64,000 bases of DNA from Mesoaciditoga lauensis cd-1655R = DSM 25116 (GTDB lineage Bacteria; Thermotogota; Thermotogae; Mesoaciditogales; Mesoaciditogaceae), in NCBI RefSeq assembly GCF_000745455.1, contig NZ_JQJI01000008.1, positions 1 through 64,000 on the forward strand, in the 5' to 3' direction. The notes under the pieces are model-generated. The model had not been told where the DNA came from and made no database searches. It saw only the letters and a program-made list of their open reading frames with translations. The translations under genes and the position numbers were made by a program. This document shows positions 27,999 to 36,535 of this stretch, one piece after another (the first letter of the stretch is position 1; each line of letters begins with the position of its first letter).

Positions 27999-28176
27999 CT
28001 CGAAGCACTTGTCAGAACATATGAGCTCTCCATCTGAAGACTCATAAAACGAGGTTGGGAAACACACGGATGTGTTGAGAAAACGAAGCACTCATGGATG
28101 AGTGTCTGAGCGTGCCTCGTTTTTTGAGTCGTAAGATGGATAAAAGAGCGAATCCGTTCTGATAAATGCTTCGAAA
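27999..28176 (+). repeat. Structured interspersed repeat, copy D
   Basis: This is a full subtype 2 copy in plus orientation, with ends CGAAGCACTTGTCAGAAC and GTTCTGATAAATGCTTCG. The core has ACTCATAAAACGAGG/CCTCGTTTTTTGAGT arms and the AACAC/GTGTT hairpin. Homology with other copies extends left to about 27955 (TGTTACAAAGCATTTC). Together with inverted copy C it brackets the nuclease and helicase genes. Confidence 0.85.
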
Positions 28177-28240
28177 AAAATTCCTTTCGTAATCTTCACG
28201 CACAGGTTGAGAATATTTCAAAAAATGGCTTTGAGGCGTG

Positions 28241-28771
28241 TCAACTTAACGCCCAATCTTCTTTTAAAATTCCCATTATCACCTCATCGTAATACTTGCC
28301 ATCCCTGTATATCTGTTCCCTCAGCGTGCCTTCGATTCTGAAACCTACCTTTTCGTACGAACGAATGGCCCTTTTGTTGAACGAAAAAACATGAAGTATG
28401 ACTTTGTGGATGTTCATCTGATCGAAGATGAACTTTACCAACACCTTCATGGCATCCGTGCCGTATCCCTGCGACAAAAAATCTTTTCCCACGAATATTC
28501 CCACCGTCACAACGCTGTTTTTCCAATCGACGTTGTTTATTCCACAACCACCAATGTAAGTTCCGTCCACTTTCTTTTCAATCGCGAAGTTGTAGGTGTC
28601 GCCCTTCGCGTTTTGCTCCTCGTACCATTTTTCCTCTTCTTCCAACTTCCAGGGAAATGGAATTCCGGGAACCAAAGTTCTTTTGATTTCCGGATCGTTT
28701 ACGTATTTCCATACGGTTTGAATGTCTTCTTTGTGGTATTCTCGAAGTCTTACCATTTCTCCTTCAAGCAT
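28241..28771 (-). CDS. GNAT-family N-acetyltransferase, RimJ/RimL type
   Basis: This 176-residue cytosolic acetyltransferase transfers acetyl from acetyl-CoA to an amine, possibly a protein N-terminus or small molecule. The RimJ/RimL-like pattern is clear: VRLREYHKEDIQTVWKYVND at the start, the CoA-binding segment FLSQGYGTDAMKVLVKFIF, and SFNKRAIRSYEKVGFRIEG near the end. The substrate is unknown. An alternative start at the internal ATG (residue 6) has a better GAAGGAG site. Confidence 0.88.
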   Translation of the reverse strand: MLEGEMVRLREYHKEDIQTVWKYVNDPEIKRTLVPGIPFPWKLEEEEKWYEEQNAKGDTYNFAIEKKVDGTYIGGCGINNVDWKNSVVTVGIFVGKDFLSQGYGTDAMKVLVKFIFDQMNIHKVILHVFSFNKRAIRSYEKVGFRIEGTLREQIYRDGKYYDEVIMGILKEDWALS

Positions 28772-28791
28772 TTTTTCACCAGCCTTTTATA

Positions 28792-28974
28792 CTATCCCCT
28801 TCTTCTCGCTCCATATGAAATAAGGGCTGAGCCTATCCCCATGAATATCATGAACTGAATAATGAGGATGCTGTTATGCTCTGGATGATTGTAATCGATG
28901 TTGTTCACCAAGATAACGATTTCCACAATTACGATGATAACTCCGATTATCACACTCGCTATTCTGCCTTTCAC
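28792..28974 (-). CDS. Small two-helix membrane protein of unknown function
   Basis: This 60-residue protein consists of two hydrophobic helices (IASVIIGVIIVIVEIVILV and IQFMIFMGIGSALISYGA) joined by a short polar loop, ending in ARRRG. The start is GTG 28974, behind AGGAGG at about ten bases; the frame remains open to 29034, but that would run through the Kelch gene terminator. It lies between the secreted Kelch gene and the acetyltransferase gene, all on the minus strand. I do not recognise a family. Confidence 0.6.
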   Translation of the reverse strand: MKGRIASVIIGVIIVIVEIVILVNNIDYNHPEHNSILIIQFMIFMGIGSALISYGARRRG

Positions 28975-29003
28975 GGTAAACCATCCTCCTCTTTGTGAAA
29001 TAA

Positions 29004-29031
29004 AACAAGATGCCCATTTGGGCATCTTGTT
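29004..29031 (-). terminator. Intrinsic terminator of the first Kelch gene
   Basis: AACAAGATGCCC and GGGCATCTTGTT form a perfect 12-bp stem with loop ATTT. On the minus strand TTTTATTTC follows. The stem begins at the last base of the Kelch stop codon. Confidence 0.9.
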
Positions 29032-31271
29032 CATCTCATCATGAAACGCAGCTGCGCTTGGTTTTCAAAATTCACCGTCCAACTTGCGGTGTGTTTACCC
29101 CACGTTGCAACCACGTTGTACGTTCCCGAAGGAATGCCTGCAATTTTAAAAGCAACCATTTTCGCGCACGGCACATCTTTTTGCGTGAACGTTTTCTTTA
29201 TCGATCCGTTCGATATCACAACCGTGAGATCGTTCTTTTCGTTCATGTAAAACCCAACGGTTACCGGCGTTATTATCGTGAGGTTGGTATTTACCGATTT
29301 ATTTGTAGACGATGCGGAATTCGTCGTTGCGTTTGAAGAATTTTCCATTTTTTCCGGAGTGCCTTTTATTCCCGGGATGTACACTTCGACTGTGTTAAAT
29401 GATTTTCCATTATTTTCTCCACCCAGAATATATATTCTGTCATTATAAGTTACAGCAGATAAGTTCCATTTTGCTGTTGACATATTCGCACCTTCTACCC
29501 ATTTGCGTGTTTTAGGGTCATATATTTCTACGTTGCTAAGAGCTCCTCCATAACCATTTCCACCTATAGCATATATTTCCCCTCCATAACTAACAGCTGC
29601 TAGATTATTTCTCGCTGTTGGCATAGAAACTTCTTTTGTCCATCTATTGGTTTTTGAATCATATGCTTCCACAATATTAAAGAAACTGCCATTATATCCA
29701 CCCATGATATATATTTTTCCTTTATATACTATAGCAGCCATTCCTCTTCTCGGAGTGGAAATGGAAGTTCCTTTTGACCAACTATTGGACTTTGAATTGT
29801 ATATTTCTACATCCTTAAGATCACTATTATTATATCCACCTATCACGTATATTTCCCCATCATATACCACAGCACATAATTCTCTTCGAGCAATGGGTAG
29901 AGAAGCTCCTTTTGTCCACTTGTTAGTTTTTGGATCATATACTTCAACAGTACTCAAATAACTTTCTCTATTTTCTCCTCCAATAGCGTATATTTTCCCT
30001 TGGTATACAACTGCTGCAAACCAATCTCTCGCTGTTGGCATAGGCGCCGCTTTTGTCCACTTGTTAGTTTTTGGATCATATACTTCCATTGCACTCAAGC
30101 AAGTACCATCATTATATCCCCCGATTGCATATATCTTTCCCTCATATTCAACAGCTGCAAAGCGACTCCTTGCCGTTGGCATCGGTGCTGCTTTTTCCCA
30201 AATATCACCGTATTTGAGATCGTAGTTAAGAACCGTGGACATGTAAGGCGTGGCATAAATCTTTTCATCAAGGATTTGGTAGCCTGGTTTGAAGATTATC
30301 AATTCATGCATTCCGGAAAGCGTCATGGGCAGTTTCAAAGGAGTTTTTCCGACGTCAACGCCATCGAGCTGAACATCCGCACCAGAGGGTGTGGTGACGA
30401 CGTGAATGCCAGCAGTTTTTTCCATTTGAATTTCCGCGACATCGTCTTCCGAAAATTCAAGATTTCCCCATGGTGTGGCGTATTTTATCTTTCCGGAATT
30501 CCAGGATGAAACGGTTCCGGTTATAACCTGTCCATTTCTCAGTTTCAAGAAAGCGCTAAAATCAACCCCGCCAACTGGATTTGGATTTACCGCTGCCAAA
30601 ATGGTTCCATCTATCATTTTGAACTGTCCATAAGATGTGTTTAGCGTGTAATACGTGCCATCAAACGATGCGATTTCCCCGTTGGTGCTTATTTCGCCAG
30701 GAAGAAGGATATTTCCAGTTGGCGTGAAACTTTTATCTTTTTCCATATCTTTTATCTGCGACCACGGCATTGAAAGATCACCGTATTTCGTTTTGAATTT
30801 GTACACTCCATTTTCAACTGATACGAGTTTTGCCGTGAATTCGCCACCGGTTACCGGGTGAATGATGAAGTCAGATGGATTTGGAACGCTCAGATCAACC
30901 ACATTTTTGAAGTTCACGAAGGCCAAACTTGAAAGATCGTTGACCTCAAGCGCCCCAAAAGGAAGGCTGAAGAAGGCTTTACCGTTTCTTATCGCCGCGA
31001 GTTGCGCGTAGGGCAGATTCACACCATTTTTCAAGATGAGCCCCGTTCCGCTATCGGTTTTGTTGTCGAAAGATATCTTCACGATTTTCTGCGTTTCTAT
31101 ACTCACGCTGACGTCTGCCCCGGGAAGAATGAAAGTAAGCTTGCTGCCGTCAAAAGATGTTATCTTTCCCGGAATAACTTTCCCCGTGTTGATGTAGATG
31201 TTCGCCGCAAAAGTGATAGCGGAGAGCACGCTTACAACAGCCACCAACACCACAAGAATTTTGTTTTTCAC
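29031..31271 (-). CDS. Secreted PEGA/Kelch-repeat protein 1
   Basis: This 746-residue exported protein has a signal peptide in the first 23 residues (KNKILVVLVAVVSVLSAITFAA). Residues 25-290 hold several short beta repeats of the type G.I.SFDG..Y.LNT.YG. A PEGA domain follows (VVTTPSGADVQLDGVDVGKT). Then come six Kelch repeats with the YAIGGYN...VEVYDPKTNKWTK pattern, predicted to form a beta-propeller. A C-terminal beta domain of about 100 residues follows a Ser/Thr/Asn linker. The start is GTG 31271 behind AGGAGGGG. It probably acts at the cell surface; the ligand is unknown. A shorter paralogue is at 56006. Confidence 0.85.
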   Translation of the reverse strand: MKNKILVVLVAVVSVLSAITFAANIYINTGKVIPGKITSFDGSKLTFILPGADVSVSIETQKIVKISFDNKTDSGTGLILKNGVNLPYAQLAAIRNGKAFFSLPFGALEVNDLSSLAFVNFKNVVDLSVPNPSDFIIHPVTGGEFTAKLVSVENGVYKFKTKYGDLSMPWSQIKDMEKDKSFTPTGNILLPGEISTNGEIASFDGTYYTLNTSYGQFKMIDGTILAAVNPNPVGGVDFSAFLKLRNGQVITGTVSSWNSGKIKYATPWGNLEFSEDDVAEIQMEKTAGIHVVTTPSGADVQLDGVDVGKTPLKLPMTLSGMHELIIFKPGYQILDEKIYATPYMSTVLNYDLKYGDIWEKAAPMPTARSRFAAVEYEGKIYAIGGYNDGTCLSAMEVYDPKTNKWTKAAPMPTARDWFAAVVYQGKIYAIGGENRESYLSTVEVYDPKTNKWTKGASLPIARRELCAVVYDGEIYVIGGYNNSDLKDVEIYNSKSNSWSKGTSISTPRRGMAAIVYKGKIYIMGGYNGSFFNIVEAYDSKTNRWTKEVSMPTARNNLAAVSYGGEIYAIGGNGYGGALSNVEIYDPKTRKWVEGANMSTAKWNLSAVTYNDRIYILGGENNGKSFNTVEVYIPGIKGTPEKMENSSNATTNSASSTNKSVNTNLTIITPVTVGFYMNEKNDLTVVISNGSIKKTFTQKDVPCAKMVAFKIAGIPSGTYNVVATWGKHTASWTVNFENQAQLRFMMR

Positions 31272-31408
31272 CCGTAAACCCCTCCTTTTAAATTTTCTCA
31301 ATTTCTTTCAAGAAACCCCGACGCCTTCACGACGGAGTGACTCACTGCTCTAAAAACTCATCTGTCTGCGATTCGAAAGATAATTCGTAGCGTGAAGAAT
31401 TAATCTCC

Positions 31409-31510
31409 GCCCCCTTCGGCAGCTCCACCGCCACTTCCCCCGCAAGCGGGGGCAGACTCATTGAATGAAATGGCTTCACCGCCAATTCTATTGTAAACGA
31501 GGGCGGACTT
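31409..31510 (+). repeat. GC-rich palindromic repeat, copy 1
   Basis: This 102-bp unit is repeated 298 bases downstream at 31707 with about two mismatches. It contains CCCCCGCAAGCGGGGG as a strong hairpin and ends GGGCGGACTT. A partial inverted match lies at 23454. It is non-coding and resembles REP-like or small non-autonomous elements. Confidence 0.85.
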
Positions 31511-31578
31511 TTTATAAAATAGCTCCGTCGACATTTTCTCATGTAAGTATGAGTATATTAAAACTCATGATATCTTCA

Positions 31579-31633
31579 AGTCCCCTCTCACAGAGTGGGA
31601 GGGGTGGCAACGTCAGTTGACGGGGAGGGTTGA
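31579..31633 (+). repeat. Palindromic repeat-like segment between the two GC-rich units
   Basis: CCCCTCTCACAGAGTGGGAG and the following GTTGACGGGGAGGGTTGAT contain CCCCTC/GAGGGG and other inverted pairs. Only one copy is seen in this window, but its composition differs from the AT-rich surroundings and resembles known dispersed palindromic elements. Confidence 0.35.
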
Positions 31634-31706
31634 TCAAAATGTCTTCAAACCTTAGAATTTAAGTATCATATGAAGTGCTTTCTTGTCTCATCATCACTTC
31701 ATTTTT

Positions 31707-31808
31707 GCCCCCTTCGGCGGCTCCGCCGCCACTTCCCCCGCAAGCGGGGGCAGACTCATTGAATGAAATGGCTTCACCGCCAATTCTATTGTAAACGAGG
31801 GCGGACTT
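31707..31808 (+). repeat. GC-rich palindromic repeat, copy 2
   Basis: Second copy of the 102-bp unit at 31409, in the same orientation. The differences lie in GGCGGCTCCGCCG versus GGCAGCTCCACCG, where both stem positions change together and preserve pairing (GCGG/CCGC versus GCAG with C-A). Confidence 0.85.
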
Positions 31809-31884
31809 CTTAAAAAATAGCTTCACCGGTACCTCCTCGATTTTAGCATGTTTTTCCGTTACCTTTTTTGTACGCTATCCAAAT

Positions 31885-31913
31885 TTGTCAATTTTTCTTA
31901 AAATGGGTATAAT
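31885..31913 (+). promoter_or_regulatory. Promoter of the diguanylate cyclase gene
   Basis: TTGTCA (31885-31890) and TATAAT (31908-31913) are separated by exactly 17 bases, a near-consensus sigma-A promoter. Transcription would start near 31920, leaving a leader of about 45 bases with no evident riboswitch. Confidence 0.8.
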
Positions 31914-31964
31914 ATATGTGAGTTCTAATTCCATTGGTGTAATTGTGTTGTGAGGAGAATTGCG

Positions 31965-33524
31965 TTGAAGATCTTATGGCGTGTGTTAGTATCGCTAATT
32001 GTATTTGTAATGATATACTTCATTTCCATCTACATCTTCTCTCCAGGCGGGCAACCTCTCGAAAGATGGCAATTGTCTTTTGAAGGAAAGAAAGAATTTG
32101 TTCGCATGCCCTTTAAGGTAAAGACAAAACATCCAAAACTGCTGACGTTTACAACCACTTTTGAAGGAAAAGCGGGAGATACGCTCGTTTTTCCGCAAGT
32201 TGATGGTGGAGGGTTTGTTGTTTATTTAAACGGTAAAGAGATCTACCAAACCGGAAATCTCAAAAACGGCACCGCAAACATATGGAATTCCCTCTTTTCG
32301 ATTCCACTTTCGGGTTATTTAAAAAACGGGGAAAATGTGCTAAAAGTAAAAGTCTTCGCTCTTTACAACGGCGGCCTCGCCGCAGCGCCTTACATAGGAT
32401 GGCGTTCGCAAATAGAAAGAAAAATTTTAGCGACGAAGTTTTTGAAATCTCAAATCACTTTGGTTGTTATGGGAATGGCAATAGCCTTAGGTGTGATACT
32501 GACTTCGCTGGCATTTATGGACGATAGAAACAGAAGAAGGTATTTCGTCATAGGAATGGCAGCGTTTTTTATGTCTCTCTACTTAATCGATCTGCAGTAT
32601 TGGAACGTCAGCAACGTTTCAACCTACTTGCTTTTTAGAAAACTCTTCTTGATTTCTTTGTACATGTCCGTTTTTCTTTTCTTTGATGGAATGGAAAGAA
32701 ATTTATTTACGGAATTGAAGCTCTCAAAGCCATTCCTTGCCGTGATGATAGGCGTATCCGTTTGTGTTTTCATTCAGCCAACACCATTTTTGTTTAAAGA
32801 AGTACTGGGAGTGGGAACTTTATTTACCGTTGTATTGATCACCATTTCAGCGATAGAAGTTTACTGGCGGAAAAGGTATGAAATGATTTATCCATTGAGT
32901 TTGAGCATGGAAATCGCGATTTATGCCATTATCCTTGCTCTTAAGGGAAAACCAAACGCCTTTTTGATTCCATATGTGACAATGGCTCTAACTGCTGGTT
33001 TGGGAATAACGCTTGTTAAAGACTACGGCAGAACCTATTCCAACATGCTGATATCTCACAAGGCATCCTTGACAGATCCTCTGACAGGGGCGTTCAACAG
33101 GAATGTTTTAAAAGATTTAAGGCTTTCATCCCAAGATGTGATCGCCATGATAGACATGGATGCATTTAAAAAGCTTAACGACACCTTTGGCCATGAAAAG
33201 GGAGACGAAATGCTTAAGCTCTTTTGTAAGAAGAGTGAAGAGAATCTGAGAACTGGGGATTTCGTGATAAGATACGGGGGAGACGAATTCTTAATGATTT
33301 TGAGAGATTGCACGAGAAAGGATGCTGTTTCCATAGTTGAAAGGGTGAAAAAATCCTTCGAAAAAGAGGCCCTAAAATATAGGGTAACTTTTTCATACGG
33401 TGTCGAAAGGGTGGAAAAAAGCCTCGAGTGGGCTTTGTTAAGAGCTGATTCAAAAATGTACTCTATGAAAGAAAATCTTAAAAAATTCTCTAAGAAAAAG
33501 AGGTCACTCAAGGAATTTAGATAG
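31965..33524 (+). CDS. Membrane diguanylate cyclase with extracellular beta-sandwich and 7TM region
   Basis: This 519-residue protein makes cyclic di-GMP at the membrane. One N-terminal helix is followed by an exported domain of about 130 residues that looks like a carbohydrate-binding-type beta-sandwich (VYLNGKEIYQTGN, LKNGENVLKVKV). Seven hydrophobic segments follow (residues 155-350). The C-terminal GGDEF domain contains intact RYGGDEFL preceded by the RTGD inhibitory-site motif (RxxD five residues upstream), so product feedback inhibition is expected. The start is TTG 31965, seven bases after GAGGAG; GTG 31950 is also in frame. It converges on the DUF6062 gene with a 21-bp overlap. Confidence 0.88.
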   Translation: MKILWRVLVSLIVFVMIYFISIYIFSPGGQPLERWQLSFEGKKEFVRMPFKVKTKHPKLLTFTTTFEGKAGDTLVFPQVDGGGFVVYLNGKEIYQTGNLKNGTANIWNSLFSIPLSGYLKNGENVLKVKVFALYNGGLAAAPYIGWRSQIERKILATKFLKSQITLVVMGMAIALGVILTSLAFMDDRNRRRYFVIGMAAFFMSLYLIDLQYWNVSNVSTYLLFRKLFLISLYMSVFLFFDGMERNLFTELKLSKPFLAVMIGVSVCVFIQPTPFLFKEVLGVGTLFTVVLITISAIEVYWRKRYEMIYPLSLSMEIAIYAIILALKGKPNAFLIPYVTMALTAGLGITLVKDYGRTYSNMLISHKASLTDPLTGAFNRNVLKDLRLSSQDVIAMIDMDAFKKLNDTFGHEKGDEMLKLFCKKSEENLRTGDFVIRYGGDEFLMILRDCTRKDAVSIVERVKKSFEKEALKYRVTFSYGVERVEKSLEWALLRADSKMYSMKENLKKFSKKKRSLKEFR

Positions 33525-34154
33525 CATTTTCCACGCTTGTCCTTCTCTTGAGGTAAGTGGTTCGTGCGAAAATCTGTAATCGCTCTTTCTTATAAATTCT
33601 TCCATATCTTTTTTCAAGCGTGTCAATTTCTCTTTTTGAATTTTCATAAAGATGTTGAATTCAAATCCTTTTATCTCTCTAAGCATGTAAGTGTGCCGTA
33701 GGCATACCATAGATACAGATTGAGCGTATTTTTCCCTTCTATCGGGAAATGAGAAGAACTCGGAAAAAAGTTCAAGGTACCTCCGCTCTGCCTTTTTTTC
33801 AACTTCGCAAAGCTCACATCCATCGCCAAATTTGCCATCTATTTCGTCTAAAGCTTTCTCTATGTAATCAAAAAGATCGTGATAAAGAATGTTCACTCCG
33901 AGTATTCCAAGTTCCGGGTGCGCATTAAGGTGGTTTTCTACCATTTTCAAATGTTTGGGGCAAAAACCATGGCCTTTCACGAAGTTCGTGCGTTCAACCG
34001 GATCGTTCACATTCTCATAAAAGAGGGCATCTATGTAATCGTGAACGGCTTTATCCGTCAACGAGCAGATCGGGCATCCGATCACGTTCATCTTTTCGTC
34101 TATTTGACCTATCAAATACTCGCTTTTGTAATTTTGAGTTTTCTTACTGAACAT
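33504..34154 (-). CDS. DUF6062 family protein with duplicated CxxC-CxxH motif
   Basis: This 216-residue soluble protein is of the DUF6062 type (function unknown). It has two similar halves, each with CxxC then CxxH: CPIC near residue 27 with CPKH near 64, and CELC near 113 with CLRH near 152. Such a pattern could bind zinc or an iron-sulfur cluster. The gene starts only 27 bases after the last gene of the fluoride-riboswitch Ehr operon, on the same strand, and may be its seventh gene. That is notable because the complex itself lacks its usual metal ligands. Confidence 0.75.
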   Translation of the reverse strand: MFSKKTQNYKSEYLIGQIDEKMNVIGCPICSLTDKAVHDYIDALFYENVNDPVERTNFVKGHGFCPKHLKMVENHLNAHPELGILGVNILYHDLFDYIEKALDEIDGKFGDGCELCEVEKKAERRYLELFSEFFSFPDRREKYAQSVSMVCLRHTYMLREIKGFEFNIFMKIQKEKLTRLKKDMEEFIRKSDYRFSHEPLTSREGQAWKMLSKFLE

Positions 34155-34181
34155 TTCATCGCCCCCACTTTTCCGCTTTTT

Positions 34182-36053
34182 CTATCTTACCATAAAGAAA
34201 ATAAGAACAAACACCGCGAGTATGTACAAAATGTAAGAGTAAACGTGACCGTTCATCAAGGTTCTTGAAAGCGCTAAAGATGTTGCCCTGGCACCCACCA
34301 AAATTCCAGTGTACATATCTTGAACGACATCCTTGACACGTACGTACCTTTTATTCTTCTCTTTGACCTCTTTTGTGGCGTAAACTTTTCTCAAGATGTA
34401 TTCAAGCGTGAAAGAATAAGCCGGTGCACTGAAATATTCCACTTCTCTTAGCACCTCTCCACCATTCCAGGCATCCACTCTTTTTACCTTTTTGCCCTTT
34501 GCAAGGTAAAATATCAGCGGGAATACTCCAAGCACTCCAAGCACCACCGCTAAGAACGTTGGCGACACAACACCAAATATGGGATGAGAAGAAAGTATGA
34601 GATAAGGCTTTGGAACTCCCAAAAGTCCAGAAAGAAATTCTTTGTATCCGAAGAATCTAACAACCAGTGGAGATAAAAATCCTGCCACTGCGATCACAAA
34701 AACCAAAATGATTTCCGCCAAATTCATGTTGAAATGCGGTATTTTTTTTGCACGTTTTCCGTGATCGTATCCTAAAGCGGTGTAACCAGCTAGCTTAACC
34801 ATTGAAAATGCCGCCATTCCCATGGCAAGAGCTAACAGAATACCAATGAAAGCCGCTGTAATTCTCGCCGTCATGGACGGTATCTTATACGATTGAAATA
34901 ACGTTTCAAGTGTCATCCATTCGGCAACGTATCCGATAAGTGGAGGAAAAACGGAAAAGGAGAGTGCGGATATCACTATGGAAAAGGCAGGAATTTTTCC
35001 CACAGCTTTCCAAACACCGCGCACGTTATCAATGCTTTCTTCATTTAAAGCTTCCTTCGCATGCCCAACAGCTAAAAATAGAAGCGTTTTGGTAATTACA
35101 TGGGAAAAAGTCAAGATTAAAGTGGTTAACATTGCAAATTCTCCCAACACGTTAATGTGAAAGGCAAAAGCTGTGATGGATAATCCTAACGTTGCTAAGA
35201 TTGTTCCGTCGTTTTCAACCGTAGAATAAGCAGGTAATATTTTCAAACCTTTTGCCGCCACGGCTTGCAAAGCACCCCAAAATGCAGAGGTGCCTCCAAA
35301 GACCATTGCCATTATCCCCCACCATTCAGGTCTACCGGATATGGATAGAGCTCTCGTCAATCCATAGACTCCCATTAATGTCAAAGGAGCACTTAAAAAT
35401 GCAGAAACATTTGACGGCGCTTTTGAATGGGCACCTATTAGCCAAGTGTGTAAAGGAAAAATGCCCATTTTAGTCATAAACGCTATTGTAGCCATAAGCA
35501 AAAAAATCCATGTTCCGTGCACTCCAACAAGTGAAAATGAGTGGTTCTTAAAGTAAAGTGATGCAAAAGCAATAAGCAGTGTGATCGTAGAGACTTCGCC
35601 AAATGCGAGAAATTCGAACGCTTCTTTGAAAGAATGTTTATGCTCCATTATCAGTAAATATGAAAAAATTGTGGCTATTTCCCACCCAATTATGAAAGTT
35701 ATCGCGTCTTTTGCTATTAAAACCATAAACATTCCTAAAAAAGCAGTGTTTAAAAAAATAGGCATTTTTTTGGAATAGTTTACGCCGTAATCTATCGAGT
35801 ACAAAGTGATAGCAAACCAGGATATAGATGCTATTAGCAGAAAAATGGCACTCGTGTGATCTATTCCTATACTCAATTCAAATCCATCAAAAATCTTGTA
35901 TATTCCAGACGAGAAAGGTGCGTTCAACCCTACAATTGACGTGATGAACGCCAAAACAGACGCACACGTTGCCATAAGATAGCTTGTCTTCTTCCAAAAT
36001 GTGATGAGTGCCCCAAACGCAAAAAACAAGAATGTAAAGTACATAAAGTTCAT
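34182..36053 (-). CDS. Antiporter-like subunit of Ehr complex (HyfB/NuoL family)
   Basis: This 623-residue polytopic membrane protein of the Mrp-antiporter/NuoL/HyfB family has about 14-16 hydrophobic segments. The proton-translocation core has IGWEIATIFSYLLIMEHKHS and MTKMGIFPLHTWLIGAHSKA, keeping the conserved Lys and His. A C-terminal soluble stretch (KRVDAWNGGEV, as in HyfB) is followed by a last helix. In the family it moves H+ or Na+ across the membrane, driven by the redox subunits. It is the last of six operon genes behind the fluoride riboswitch at 40766; its ATG is next to the stop of the NuoB-like gene. Confidence 0.88.
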   Translation of the reverse strand: MNFMYFTFLFFAFGALITFWKKTSYLMATCASVLAFITSIVGLNAPFSSGIYKIFDGFELSIGIDHTSAIFLLIASISWFAITLYSIDYGVNYSKKMPIFLNTAFLGMFMVLIAKDAITFIIGWEIATIFSYLLIMEHKHSFKEAFEFLAFGEVSTITLLIAFASLYFKNHSFSLVGVHGTWIFLLMATIAFMTKMGIFPLHTWLIGAHSKAPSNVSAFLSAPLTLMGVYGLTRALSISGRPEWWGIMAMVFGGTSAFWGALQAVAAKGLKILPAYSTVENDGTILATLGLSITAFAFHINVLGEFAMLTTLILTFSHVITKTLLFLAVGHAKEALNEESIDNVRGVWKAVGKIPAFSIVISALSFSVFPPLIGYVAEWMTLETLFQSYKIPSMTARITAAFIGILLALAMGMAAFSMVKLAGYTALGYDHGKRAKKIPHFNMNLAEIILVFVIAVAGFLSPLVVRFFGYKEFLSGLLGVPKPYLILSSHPIFGVVSPTFLAVVLGVLGVFPLIFYLAKGKKVKRVDAWNGGEVLREVEYFSAPAYSFTLEYILRKVYATKEVKEKNKRYVRVKDVVQDMYTGILVGARATSLALSRTLMNGHVYSYILYILAVFVLIFFMVR

Positions 36054-36054
36054 T

Positions 36055-36513
36055 TCAATCAGTCCTTCCAGCTATTTTCAAGAGTGTTCCTAGCATTTCG
36101 GATGCCGTTGGACAGCCATCCATAACTGCAACCACGTTTGGAAGATTCAATTTTTCCGGATCTGTTCCAGTTTCTTCGCATCCTTTTATCAGCATGATTC
36201 CAAACGGAGTCGGAAGCTGCCTGATGGTTTCTTTCAACGGCGCTATCATCTTTTTCGTGGGCCTTCCAAGGACGATCAAAAGGTCTGCGTGCCTTGGAGA
36301 AGCGGCAAAATAGATGCCAAATCGATGAATGTTGTAACGCGGCGTGTGTAACGCGTGAATTTCAAAGTTGAGTTGATTTGAATTTCCCACGTCTATCATG
36401 TAGAGATGTAGCGATCTTTTGAAAAGACCAAGTTTTTGGGCTTCGTGCTTCGATTCGTACTTTTCTTTTTCAGTCAGCATTTTTGACATGCCAACAACTG
36501 GCCACCATTTCAT
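36055..36513 (-). CDS. NuoB/HycG-like subunit lacking two N2-cluster cysteines (EhrS-type)
   Basis: This 152-residue homologue of the small subunit of group 4 hydrogenases and of NuoB normally holds the N2 [4Fe-4S] cluster. The fold is clear from LHALHTPRYN-type and FAASPRHADLLIVLGRPTKK segments. The usual CxGC pair, expected at residues 46-49, reads NQLN. Two later cysteines remain (KGCEETG and MDGCPT). A normal cluster is therefore unlikely. The start is ATG 36513, eight bases after AGGAGG; an upstream open frame reaches 36555 inside the neighbouring gene. It is translated right after the NuoD-like partner. Confidence 0.82.
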   Translation of the reverse strand: MKWWPVVGMSKMLTEKEKYESKHEAQKLGLFKRSLHLYMIDVGNSNQLNFEIHALHTPRYNIHRFGIYFAASPRHADLLIVLGRPTKKMIAPLKETIRQLPTPFGIMLIKGCEETGTDPEKLNLPNVVAVMDGCPTASEMLGTLLKIAGRTD

Positions 36514-36535
36514 TTTCATATCCTCCTCATCTTCC

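Noticed and set aside
31409-31808. CRISPR array
   Set aside because: Only two long units with a 196-base interval and internal palindromes; no short regular repeats and no cas genes.
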